This document shows, one piece after another, positions 1 through 6,058 of a stretch of DNA of 18,502 nt (its first letter is position 1; each line of letters opens with the position of its first letter). This stretch comes from an uncultured Bdellovibrionales bacterium. GTDB taxonomy: Bacteria; Bdellovibrionota; Bdellovibrionia; Bdellovibrionales; JAMPXM01. Where the stretch lies: positions 1-18,502 of the forward strand of contig CALBDW010000075.1 of assembly GCA_937927435.1 (NCBI GenBank). The letters are read 5' to 3'. A program made the translations under genes and the position numbers. Below the pieces are notes generated by a model. It searched no databases. It was not told where the DNA came from and was given only the letters and a program-made list of their open reading frames with translations.

Positions 1-54
1 GCCCTTCACCTAGGGGAATCAGCCCTTTCATCCCCACGAAGGTGAGCCAGTTTA
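1..54. repeat. Left copy of 54-bp terminal inverted repeat
   Basis: Positions 1-54 are the exact reverse complement of 18448-18501 (base i pairs with base 18502-i). The match stops at position 55, the last base of the ompA stop codon read on the minus strand. One strand can fold on itself: TCACC at 6-10 pairs with GGTGA at 41-45, and GGGGA at 13-17 pairs with TCCCC at 31-35, leaving a 13-nt loop. No copy was noticed inside the window. It may be a dispersed palindromic repeat at which assembly stopped, an amplification or assembly chimera, or a true terminal repeat. The sequence alone does not decide. Confidence 0.95.
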
Positions 55-1413
55 TTACCGTAGGATTTCGAATTCGACCCGCCGGTTGAGTTGCCGGCCT
101 TGGTAGTTGCCGTTATCGGCGATCGGACGCAGTTCGCCGTAGCCAATCGTTTTGATCTTCCGGCCGTCGATCCCGAAGCGCGTGGTAAGGTAGCGCTTGA
201 TTGCTTCTGCGCGGCGTTCGGACAGCTTCTGATTGTAGGGGATCGAACCAATCGAATCTGTGTGGCCTTCAATAACGAGTTCTCTAAAGCCGCTTTTTAA
301 GAAGAGAGCGAGTTCTTCGAGCACCTCATGATAGTTTCCGATCATCTCGTCGCTGTCGAACTTGAAGAGGATGTTCTGCGTACGGAAGCGTTGAACGGGC
401 GGCGGCGGGTTCTGAACGACGGGTCCCGGCGGAACGATTTGCTGCATATGTTTCGTTTCGTTTGGACGCTTCTTCTCCGTGCTCCAGAGAGGGCCGACCG
501 CATAGTTGATGCCCGTATAAACGCGCCAGTCCGGTGAGGCGACGCCGCGGATGAGGCCAGCGCCAGCCCCGGCGTGGAAGGCGAGGTTGGTGGTGATGTC
601 GTGCTTAATGCCGCCAAGCAGTTCGAGGGAGGAGAGGCTTCTTTCGCCGTCAAGGCTTGAGGAGCCGGCGGGGAAGCTTCCGAAAATTTCACCGATGAAT
701 TTCGTGTCCCACGGCGAGTAGTGGTAGCTTGCGGCTGCGCTGGCGATGTATTGGTTTTTCAGAGGCGTGACGAAGGAGCCGGGGATCGGTGTTCCGGGAC
801 TGCGGACACGATAACCGATGTTGGCTCCGTAAGCCATTTTTCCGACCGTCGTGTCAGCGGCGAGTTCGAAGTTGAACGTGGGGCCCGCGTTGCGACCTAC
901 CCACGGGTTGTTTTCCGTTTGGTTGAAGTTGGCGGAGCCGATGACGACGATGCCGCCGCTGTCATTGCCCCAAAGACGGTATTTTGTGTTAACGCGGATT
1001 TCGGTCGCGCCGGTTTGTTCGAATTCCCCGCGGGCGCCTGTTTGGTCTTCAACGCTTTGGCTGAGAATCGCCGGGAAGCTCACGCCCACATCCCAGTTCT
1101 CCATAAGTCCGAGACCCATGTTCACATCGAGACCGAGAAGGCTGTCGTTAAAGTTCAAGCGGCCTTGAGGGGAGTTATCAAAATAGGGAAGCGTGTTGAC
1201 CGCATAATTTAGGAAAAGACCGAAATTCAAAATTCCGGGTTTCAAAGTCTCCGACGAATGAACCGTGACGAAATCGAGACCGGATGTCGTCGGGTTGAAG
1301 TTCTGCATATCGGTTCCGACAACGTTTGCTGTGGTGCGTAGCGGGATAAGAGGTAGCAAACAAATTAAACCGAATAACGAAACGAGCAAATGGGTAGCCT
1401 TCAAGCGTGTCAT
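55..1413 (-). CDS. OmpA-family outer-membrane protein
   Basis: Exported protein of 452 aa that should span the outer membrane and anchor it to peptidoglycan. Residues 1-29 form a signal peptide with a Leu-rich core, cleaved near TTA/NVV. Residues of roughly 45-320 are rich in alternating aromatic and Gly residues, as expected of a beta-barrel. A proline linker (PPGPVVQNPPPPVQ) follows. Residues 344-452 are a complete OmpA/MotB peptidoglycan-binding domain with EGHTDSIG, LSERRAEA and the final NRRVEFEI. I prefer the ATG at 1411-1413 over the in-frame GTG at 1443 because GAGGAA lies 7 nt upstream and the signal peptide begins there. A second TAA follows the stop at once, inside the terminal repeat. 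The gene diverges from the beta-barrel gene at 1507. The family is certain; the ligand or pore role is unknown. Confidence 0.93.
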   Translation of the reverse strand: MTRLKATHLLVSLFGLICLLPLIPLRTTANVVGTDMQNFNPTTSGLDFVTVHSSETLKPGILNFGLFLNYAVNTLPYFDNSPQGRLNFNDSLLGLDVNMGLGLMENWDVGVSFPAILSQSVEDQTGARGEFEQTGATEIRVNTKYRLWGNDSGGIVVIGSANFNQTENNPWVGRNAGPTFNFELAADTTVGKMAYGANIGYRVRSPGTPIPGSFVTPLKNQYIASAAASYHYSPWDTKFIGEIFGSFPAGSSSLDGERSLSSLELLGGIKHDITTNLAFHAGAGAGLIRGVASPDWRVYTGINYAVGPLWSTEKKRPNETKHMQQIVPPGPVVQNPPPPVQRFRTQNILFKFDSDEMIGNYHEVLEELALFLKSGFRELVIEGHTDSIGSIPYNQKLSERRAEAIKRYLTTRFGIDGRKIKTIGYGELRPIADNGNYQGRQLNRRVEFEILR

Positions 1414-1476
1414 TTGATGTTTCCTCGTGGTCTTTGTGCACACTCAAGACTATTCTGCTTCTGCGCCGAAGAAAAG

Positions 1477-1482
1477 TATAAT
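1477..1482 (+). promoter_or_regulatory. Perfect -10 box (TATAAT) for the beta-barrel gene
   Basis: A consensus TATAAT lies 24 bases before the start codon at 1507, in the 93-bp divergent region shared with ompA. The best -35 candidate, TTCTGC at 1453-1458 with an 18-bp spacer, matches poorly. The predicted start site near 1489 leaves room for the AGGGAGGA ribosome-binding site at 1493-1500. Confidence 0.5.
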
Positions 1483-1506
1483 GAGGGTTTTTAGGGAGGA
1501 TCAGGC

Positions 1507-2091
1507 ATGAATTTACGAGCGCGAATCCGTGCGGGCTTGGTTTCAATGTTTCTGGCGGGAGGCCTTTGCTTAGCATTTCCTGTCGACGTGGGCGCCGTTG
1601 ATGGAAAGGCATGGATCGGTGTGTCCGGCGGTCTTTCGGTTCCAAACAAAAGCGATACGAGTCCACGGCCGATTTTGGGAGTGAATTTGGGTGCGAAACT
1701 CGGGTCTGAATTTTCGATCGGTGCCCACTTCCTGACCTCGTCGAAAGATGAAAGCGTTTCGGGGATGTCGGTACCGTGGAATTACCAGCTTTACGGTGTA
1801 TCAGGGGCTTACCATTTCGAGGGAGAGGCTGAAGGCGTTTATCTTGGTGCGCTCATCGGCATGAGCCGGATGGAAACGAAGGCGTTGGGAGGTGATCTTG
1901 CGACTTCGCCCATGCATTGGGGGGTGATGGCCGGATACGATTATCCGATGGCCGGCGATATGTTTTCGCTGGGCGGAGAACTGAGCTTTATCTCAATCAG
2001 TGGTGCGAGCGGAAGTGTCCACGGCGTCAGTCGTGAAACGGACGCGTTCTCGATCCTGAACTTTATCTTAACCCTCAAGTTTTGGCTCTAA
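1507..2091 (+). CDS. Putative outer-membrane beta-barrel protein with signal peptide
   Basis: Predicted 194-aa exported protein. Residues 1-30 are a Sec signal peptide with a basic N-terminus, a hydrophobic core and cleavage after VGA. The mature part consists of short amphipathic strands separated by Gly/Ser-rich turns (KAWIGVSGG, LGVNLGAKLG, YQLYGVSGAYHF, HWGVMAGYDY). It ends in an aromatic-rich strand (ILNFILTLKFWL), which resembles OmpW/OmpX-like eight-stranded barrels. AGGGAGGA lies 6 nt before the ATG. The gene is transcribed away from ompA and converges on the small gene at 2094, with 2 bp between the stops. I cannot assign a named family. Confidence 0.85.
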   Translation: MNLRARIRAGLVSMFLAGGLCLAFPVDVGAVDGKAWIGVSGGLSVPNKSDTSPRPILGVNLGAKLGSEFSIGAHFLTSSKDESVSGMSVPWNYQLYGVSGAYHFEGEAEGVYLGALIGMSRMETKALGGDLATSPMHWGVMAGYDYPMAGDMFSLGGELSFISISGASGSVHGVSRETDAFSILNFILTLKFWL

Positions 2092-2093
2092 AC

Positions 2094-2252
2094 TTAAGGA
2101 GTTTTTGGAAAATCGGACGGTGGGGGAGCGGCCATGGCTTTGACGGCACCGGCCGGCTCCCGATGCGAAGAATGGTAAGTCCAAATCAGAAAAGTGTAAG
2201 CGCCGAGAAGCAACACGACGAACGTCAGGCTCCAGATGTAGTCACGCAGCAT
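2094..2252 (-). CDS. Small single-pass membrane protein, 52 aa
   Basis: A short open frame with protein-like features. It starts MLRDYIWSLTFVV, continues through about 20 hydrophobic residues (5-26, ending TFLIWTY) and ends in a short proline-rich tail (APPPSDFPKTP). The ATG is at 2250-2252 with AGGGG 9 nt upstream and an in-frame TAG just before it. It lies downstream of the two minus-strand small genes at 2370-2809 and ends 2 bp from the convergent beta-barrel gene. The layout of one helix plus a Pro-rich tail recalls small subunits of membrane complexes, but I recognise no family. A neighbouring frame has an overlapping ATG at 2260-2258 that gives no credible protein. Confidence 0.6.
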   Translation of the reverse strand: MLRDYIWSLTFVVLLLGAYTFLIWTYHSSHREPAGAVKAMAAPPPSDFPKTP

Positions 2253-2369
2253 GCGCTCATGCCCCTATAATTCAGTACGAAAGCACTTCAAATTTTTGAA
2301 TTCATGTTAGCACGAGGCATTAAACGGCTTCTATTCTTTTGAATGATCCCGGACGTTAGGCGGTATTCA

Positions 2370-2474
2370 TCAGTGGAGAAGAATCGAGAGGAGTGCGGCG
2401 CTCAGAAAAACCAATTGGATAAGAGTGTCGGCGCTTCCTTTTTGTTCAGTAATTCGAATCCTCGCGGCATTCAT
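2370..2474 (-). CDS. Very small protein, 34 aa, coupled to the upstream 112-aa gene
   Basis: The ATG overlaps the TGA stop of the 112-aa gene as ATGA (2474-2471), the usual arrangement for translational coupling. The product has a polar N-terminus (MNAARIRITEQKGSADTL) and a hydrophobic C-terminus (LIQLVFLSAALLSILLH), so it could be a tail-anchored micro-protein. Against it: 34 codons can arise by chance, and it has no separate ribosome-binding site. No family is recognised. Confidence 0.4.
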   Translation of the reverse strand: MNAARIRITEQKGSADTLIQLVFLSAALLSILLH

Positions 2475-2809
2475 TGGTACAACGGGTGAGAGTCGAACGG
2501 TGCCAGCTCGCTTAAGCCGGACGTTTCGGGTCGCAAGTTTTCGATGCTTCGCCTGAGCGCCACTCGTGGATTGTCCGCTGTTTCCCATGACTTCCAAAGT
2601 TGCCCGCCGGCGTTGAGAACGATGAGGCAGCTGACTTCGCCAAGAGGGTCTTCGTCGAAAAATGCAACCTCGTAATCCACCGGCTTCGTGTCCAAGCCGT
2701 TCTCGCGGATCCATTCGCGGATTTTTTCATCAACGAATCGATGAAATCTTTGTGTCGGCATGCGTTCGTTGATTGTCACGTGTCCGCTGGTCTCATACGT
2801 GCGTTGCAT
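2471..2809 (-). CDS. Hypothetical protein, 112 aa, possible HPF/RaiA-like fold
   Basis: Start ATG at 2807-2809 with GGGAG 6 nt upstream. The protein is soluble, with no signal peptide or membrane segment. The pattern is a first helix (RFHRFVDEKIREWIRENGL), then strands (DYEVAFFDEDPLGEVSCLIVLN, GGQLWKSWE), then a closing helix (ADNPRVALRRSIENL). That order, and the 'G..W.S...ADNP..AL..S...L' ending, resembles ribosome hibernation-factor folds and the 100-aa protein at 4558, but identity is too weak for an assignment. The gene leads a probable minus-strand operon with the 34-aa frame. A perfect palindrome at 2821-2833 sits directly upstream of its ribosome-binding site. Confidence 0.75.
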   Translation of the reverse strand: MQRTYETSGHVTINERMPTQRFHRFVDEKIREWIRENGLDTKPVDYEVAFFDEDPLGEVSCLIVLNAGGQLWKSWETADNPRVALRRSIENLRPETSGLSELAPFDSHPLYQ

Positions 2810-2820
2810 TTACGTCTCCC

Positions 2821-2833
2821 TTGACTGAGTCAA
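2821..2833. promoter_or_regulatory. Perfect 13-bp palindrome, possible operator
   Basis: TTGACTGAGTCAA reads the same on both strands around a single central base. It lies 11 bp upstream of the 112-aa gene's start codon and directly abuts its GGGAGA ribosome-binding site. A protein bound here could block transcription or translation initiation of that gene. No binding factor can be named. Confidence 0.35.
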
Positions 2834-3006
2834 ATAAGGCTATCCGGTCCTTTTTTGAGTCTGGGGCAAATAGGGACAAAGAATCTTCTTCCGTCTATGA
2901 AAAACATGTGTAGAGAGCTAAAAGAGCGCCGGTAGGGCTACGGGGTGGCGAGCGCCTGGACTCGAAGGGCCGCCGATGTTAGGAATGGGCGCGAGCGGAA
3001 GGGAGC

Positions 3007-3012
3007 AGGAGG
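3007..3012 (+). promoter_or_regulatory. Strong ribosome-binding site deciding a GTG start
   Basis: A consensus AGGAGG lies exactly 6 nt before the GTG at 3019. This supports that GTG as the acyltransferase start over the later in-frame ATGs at 3049 and 3061, which have no comparable site. Confidence 0.75.
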
Positions 3013-3018
3013 TTCGCG

Positions 3019-3867
3019 GTGCGGTGCCTTGCGGAATTTGTGCCGTTAATGTCCCAGGCCATGGAATTGATGGCCCAAGAGACGTGTTTTGAGAGCCGTC
3101 CACCACTTAACGAGGTATTTCAGAAGTACCCGCGGCTCATTGTGGCTATCAATCACGGGTCGCCGCTGAGTTGGCTGCCAGCTGTCGCTCTGTTGGCGAA
3201 AGAGGCCTTCGCGGACGGAGGGGGTGACCGAATCCCTCTGGGTGTGATGGACCGCGCTTTCTTCCATATCCCTTTCGTTAGGGGGCTTGCGCAGCTGCTC
3301 ACACAAACGGATTACCCGCTCACGTTTGAGGAGCTTGAGCGGAAGTTTACGGAGATGCATGGGATCGACTTCGTTGTCTTCCCCGAAGGATCTAATTGTT
3401 TCTTCGGGCATCCCGACGAAATCCAGGAGTTCAGGTCTCCTCGGTTCATTGAACTAGCTGTGCGGACGGGAACTCCAGTTCTTGTGTGCGTTCACTACGG
3501 CTCTGAGAAATGGGCCCGTGCGCTCACGGTTCCCGACGAATGGGTCGACCATTTGAAATTCCTCCCTCAATGCGTTTACGACTTCGTTGAAAAGCGTGTT
3601 CGGCAAACCGGATTGTTCGCTCTGCCGATGCCGCCGCTTCCGATGGAGAAATTCGTGATGCGCGCGGAGCTTTATCGGCCGGTCCTCCGGCTTGAAGACC
3701 TGGCTCATGATCCGGGAGCCAGAAACGAGCAGATTCGGGAAGAAGCTGAGCGTGTTCGCGAGAAGATGCGCGAGATGTACGAAAGCTTGAAGTCCGGTCT
3801 CTGGGAAAAAGCGTGCGAGATCGGGGAGGCGAAACGCGAATCCCTCGATCGCGCGGTTTCCGGTTAA
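3019..3867 (+). CDS. PlsC-like (LPLAT superfamily) acyltransferase
   Basis: 282-aa protein of the lysophospholipid acyltransferase superfamily, expected to transfer acyl groups to glycerophospholipid or similar acceptors at the inner membrane. Block I is AINHGSPLSWLP (residues 44-53); the catalytic His is H46, but the Asp of the usual H-x4-D is Ser51. Block III is VVFPEGSNCFFG (119-130), close to the canonical FPEGT. The block II region RAFFHIPFVRGL (79-90) also fits. The C-terminal 50 residues form a charged helix (REEAERVREKMREMYESL). There is no signal peptide. The GTG start has an ideal ribosome-binding site. The gene appears monocistronic; its upstream 209 bp carries no other gene. The missing Asp makes substrate and activity uncertain. 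Confidence 0.82.
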   Translation: MRCLAEFVPLMSQAMELMAQETCFESRPPLNEVFQKYPRLIVAINHGSPLSWLPAVALLAKEAFADGGGDRIPLGVMDRAFFHIPFVRGLAQLLTQTDYPLTFEELERKFTEMHGIDFVVFPEGSNCFFGHPDEIQEFRSPRFIELAVRTGTPVLVCVHYGSEKWARALTVPDEWVDHLKFLPQCVYDFVEKRVRQTGLFALPMPPLPMEKFVMRAELYRPVLRLEDLAHDPGARNEQIREEAERVREKMREMYESLKSGLWEKACEIGEAKRESLDRAVSG

Positions 3868-3880
3868 GAAACTTCCGTGC

Positions 3881-3909
3881 TTGCGGAACGTACGGGTCGC
3901 ATTTATGCT
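3881..3909 (+). promoter_or_regulatory. Possible promoter for the ferritin-like gene
   Basis: TTGCGG at 3881-3886 and TATGCT at 3904-3909 are separated by 17 bp. They lie 40 bp upstream of the ATG at 3949. Each box matches the consensus only in part (3/6 and 4/6). A small inverted repeat, TTCCG/CGGAA at 3874-3889, overlaps the -35 box. Confidence 0.3.
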
Positions 3910-3948
3910 TTTCGTAGTTTGGGCAATAACCAACGAGAGGATGAGGGA

Positions 3949-4404
3949 ATGAAAGCCCGGAAGAAAAGTAGAAACGGCCTTGACAGAAAGAAAGTGATCG
4001 AAGTCCTGAACCGGATTATGGAAAACGAATTGGCGGGTGTTGTGCGTTACACGCACTACTCGTTAATGGTCTTCGGCCATAACCGGATTCCGATTGTCAA
4101 TTGGCTCAGGGAGCAAGCGAAGGAATCACTCGATCACGCGAGCCAGGCTGGGGAACACATCACGACCCTCGAAGGCCATCCGTCTTTGAAGATCGCCTCG
4201 CTTTTGGAAACGCATAAGCATTCCATTGACGATATCTTACAAGAGTCCCTTGAGCATGAAGAGGCACAGCTCGAGAACTTCTACGAGTTGTTGGAGCTTA
4301 CGGAAGGGAAAGCGGTTTACCTCGAGGAGTACGCCCGTCAGATGATCGCGAAAGAAGAAGAGCACGTGTCCGAAGTCAAAAAGATGATCCGCAGATCCCG
4401 CTGA
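3949..4404 (+). CDS. Bacterioferritin-like (ferritin superfamily) iron-binding protein
   Basis: 151-aa all-helical protein of the ferritin/bacterioferritin superfamily, which oxidises and stores iron in the cytoplasm. Candidate ferroxidase ligands are E27 (MENELAGVVRYTHYS), E59 and H63 (KESLDHASQAGEHI), E102/E105 (ESLEHEEAQLENFYELL) and E136/H139 (AKEEEHVSEV). The first pair is spaced E-x3-H rather than the bacterioferritin E-x2-H, so the exact ligand set is uncertain. A short basic N-terminus (MKARKKSRNGLDRKK) precedes helix 1. The ATG at 3949 is preferred over the in-frame GTG at 3877 because GAGAGG lies 8 nt before it and the extra 24 residues look non-coding. A strong terminator follows. 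I am sure of the superfamily, less so of cage formation or haem binding. Confidence 0.88.
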   Translation: MKARKKSRNGLDRKKVIEVLNRIMENELAGVVRYTHYSLMVFGHNRIPIVNWLREQAKESLDHASQAGEHITTLEGHPSLKIASLLETHKHSIDDILQESLEHEEAQLENFYELLELTEGKAVYLEEYARQMIAKEEEHVSEVKKMIRRSR

Positions 4405-4447
4405 CACTGTTCGAGAAAATTTAACATCCGCGTAATCGCTCGAAACG

Positions 4448-4484
4448 ACGGCGCTTCTTCGACCGGAAGCGCCGTTTTGGTTTT
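4448..4484 (+). terminator. Rho-independent terminator after the ferritin-like gene
   Basis: A 10-bp perfect stem pairs ACGGCGCTTC at 4448-4457 with GAAGCGCCGT at 4466-4475, around an 8-nt loop. TTTGGTTTT follows directly. It starts 44 nt after the stop codon and is the clearest terminator in the window. Confidence 0.88.
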
Positions 4485-4502
4485 CCCCCGGTTCGCTTTT
4501 GC

Positions 4503-4530
4503 TTGAATCCGATTACACTGGGCTTATAAC
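4503..4530 (+). promoter_or_regulatory. Sigma-70-type promoter for the 100-aa HPF-like gene
   Basis: TTGAAT at 4503-4508 and TATAAC at 4525-4530 have a 16-bp spacer. The pair lies 27 bp upstream of the start codon and just after the terminator of the previous gene. The predicted start leaves room for the ribosome-binding site AAGGGGG at 4547-4553. Confidence 0.6.
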
Positions 4531-4557
4531 CTGCCCGCGATTCGAAAAGGGGGAAGC

Positions 4558-4860
4558 ATGACTCCAGCACTATTTAAGGAATTCGAGTTCGTCGGATTTG
4601 AGCCGAGCGCTGGCGTCATTTCGCGCGTCTCGGAACAGCTCAGCCGGGTTTTCGGGGAGTCTCCGAGCGATTCGACGGCCTTCACTTTGATTAAGAAAAC
4701 GTCCTTCGGTTTCGAAGGAAGCCTTAAAATCCGGTCGGCCGCCGGAACCTTTGTGGCGCATGTGATCGGCGATGATCCCTTAAGCGTTGTCCGGCGTTTA
4801 TCGAGGAAAATTCGCTCGCAGCTTCGTCTCTGGAAGCGGGAGCGGATTTTCGCGACTTAA
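4558..4860 (+). CDS. Small protein, possible ribosome hibernation (HPF/RaiA)-like
   Basis: 100-aa soluble protein with its own promoter and a strong ribosome-binding site, so it is very likely real. It has an N-terminal helix (GVISRVSEQLSRVFGE), two strands (AFTLIKKTS, FEGSLKIRSAAGTFVAHVIGDD) and a C-terminal basic helix (PLSVVRRLSRKIRSQLRLWKRER). The strand, then 'D.....V.RL..K...QL...K' helix, matches the overall layout of HPF/RaiA (sigma-54 modulation) proteins, which bind the 30S subunit in stationary phase. This is a pattern resemblance, not a confident homology call. The TAA stop shares a TTAA tetranucleotide with the stop of the convergent Rsm22-like gene. Confidence 0.78.
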   Translation: MTPALFKEFEFVGFEPSAGVISRVSEQLSRVFGESPSDSTAFTLIKKTSFGFEGSLKIRSAAGTFVAHVIGDDPLSVVRRLSRKIRSQLRLWKRERIFAT

Positions 4861-5969
4861 CGAACTTCGTGGTCGGCGGGAATTGCTTCAATCTGTTCCG
4901 GTGATTGAATTCTTAACTCTGATGACTTTTTCACGGGCTCGCTCTTGAAGCGGATCAGACGACCGCGCTCCAGGGTGAAGTCAGGCGTGCCTTTTGGAAA
5001 GCGCTGCGGGAACCAAGCTAGAAATTCGCGATCCGGGCCGCGACAAATGCTCTGTCGCGTTTTTCCTTTTTCAACCAGGGTATCTCCCGTCAGCCGAGCC
5101 AGTTCTCGGAGAACGGCCGGGGGTGCATGGCTTCGGCGTGCGAGAAGATAACTGTGTGTGATTGTCCGGTTTTTCATCGGCAGGTGTCTTTCCATCTCAA
5201 GGAACCAGTCGGGTGCCCGCCAACGTACGCGGTCGTGGCACCAGTCGCGGGCCGATTGTGTGAGGAGCGGACACGGACCATGGTGTGTGCACGGGGCCCA
5301 GATGTGATATCCCTTCTCAATCAGATCCGCGCGCGTTTGCATCAGCCTACGCCCGTCCTCCTGCGTGCTGGGCTCGATGATGGCGAGCGCTTCGGCTTTG
5401 TCCCACCAACTCGGAATTTTCTCGAGTTCCGTGAGCGCGTAGGAAGCGATCACCAGGGTGGTTCCGGCCGATCGAAGAAAGTCTGGAGGCATCTCCTCGG
5501 CGGAACGGACCACGACGGTTTCATAGTGTTCGAGATTCATGAGCCGCTGTCCGAGTTGTAGGGATACCGGACTGATATCGTAGGCCTGGCACGCGGTCTC
5601 GATGCGACCGCTCTTAAGTAGGGTTTGCGAAAACGCGGCCAAGGCACTTCCTGTTCCGCTGCCGAAGTCGATGATCTTGGTAAGGCCCTCGAAAAAACCG
5701 AGGCGCGAGGCTTCAAGAGCGACGGCTTGATTGCGGGCGAAGTTGAGCGGGAAGTAATACGCGACCGACGCGGCTTGCGCCCATGGCTCGTCCCATGGTG
5801 TCGGGGCGTCCGGGTGCGCGTGATAGTGGTCCGAGAGGCGAACCACGGCCTCGGCTAATCGGCGTGGATCGGACACGGGAAAGCCCAGTTCTTCGAGCAA
5901 AGCACGAATCACCCGGTCAAAGGGCTCTGGTAAATGAAAAGTTCGATTCTGGCCTTTTTCTTCGCTCAT
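4857..5969 (-). CDS. Rsm22/METTL17-like small-ribosomal-subunit methyltransferase-fold protein
   Basis: 370-aa member of the Rsm22 family, whose mitochondrial relatives (yeast Rsm22, METTL17) act in small-subunit ribosome assembly. Known family members combine a Rossmann methyltransferase fold with a [4Fe-4S] cluster. Residues 70-82 (AYYFPLNFARNQA) match the conserved entry segment. The SAM-binding motif I is IIDFGSGTGSAL (99-110). YDISPVSLQLGQRL (130-143) follows, and IIEPSTQEDGRRLMQTRADL is the typical post-strand segment. Cluster-type cysteines are C227 and C233 (PCTHHGPCP) and C244 (DWCH), with C309 (SICRGP) as a likely fourth. The ATG at 5967-5969 has no strong ribosome-binding site. The stop overlaps the convergent 100-aa gene by 4 nt. 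It diverges from the peroxiredoxin operon. Family call is good; whether it methylates RNA is open. Confidence 0.85.
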   Translation of the reverse strand: MSEEKGQNRTFHLPEPFDRVIRALLEELGFPVSDPRRLAEAVVRLSDHYHAHPDAPTPWDEPWAQAASVAYYFPLNFARNQAVALEASRLGFFEGLTKIIDFGSGTGSALAAFSQTLLKSGRIETACQAYDISPVSLQLGQRLMNLEHYETVVVRSAEEMPPDFLRSAGTTLVIASYALTELEKIPSWWDKAEALAIIEPSTQEDGRRLMQTRADLIEKGYHIWAPCTHHGPCPLLTQSARDWCHDRVRWRAPDWFLEMERHLPMKNRTITHSYLLARRSHAPPAVLRELARLTGDTLVEKGKTRQSICRGPDREFLAWFPQRFPKGTPDFTLERGRLIRFKSEPVKKSSELRIQSPEQIEAIPADHEVR

Positions 5970-6058
5970 CTTGACCCATGCCGCTTGCGATGATTTTTTT
6001 AGAACGGTTCCTGGTAATCTAGCAGACTTTTAGAGCGAATTCATTAGGGTGCAGGGCT

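Noticed and set aside
721..1212. 163-aa plus-strand frame across the ompA gene
   Set aside because: It is antisense to a clear OmpA protein, has no family-like sequence and has no ribosome-binding site. The same applies to other long shadow frames, for example 5127-5561, 9728-10183 and 14798-15346.
2834..3018. tRNA or coding gene in the GC-rich stretch before the acyltransferase
   Set aside because: No cloverleaf, TΨC-type arm or open frame with a start signal could be built. Only the ribosome-binding site at 3007-3012 is supported.
3874..3889. TTCCG/CGGAA hairpin as terminator for the acyltransferase gene
   Set aside because: Only a 5-bp stem with no T run after it.
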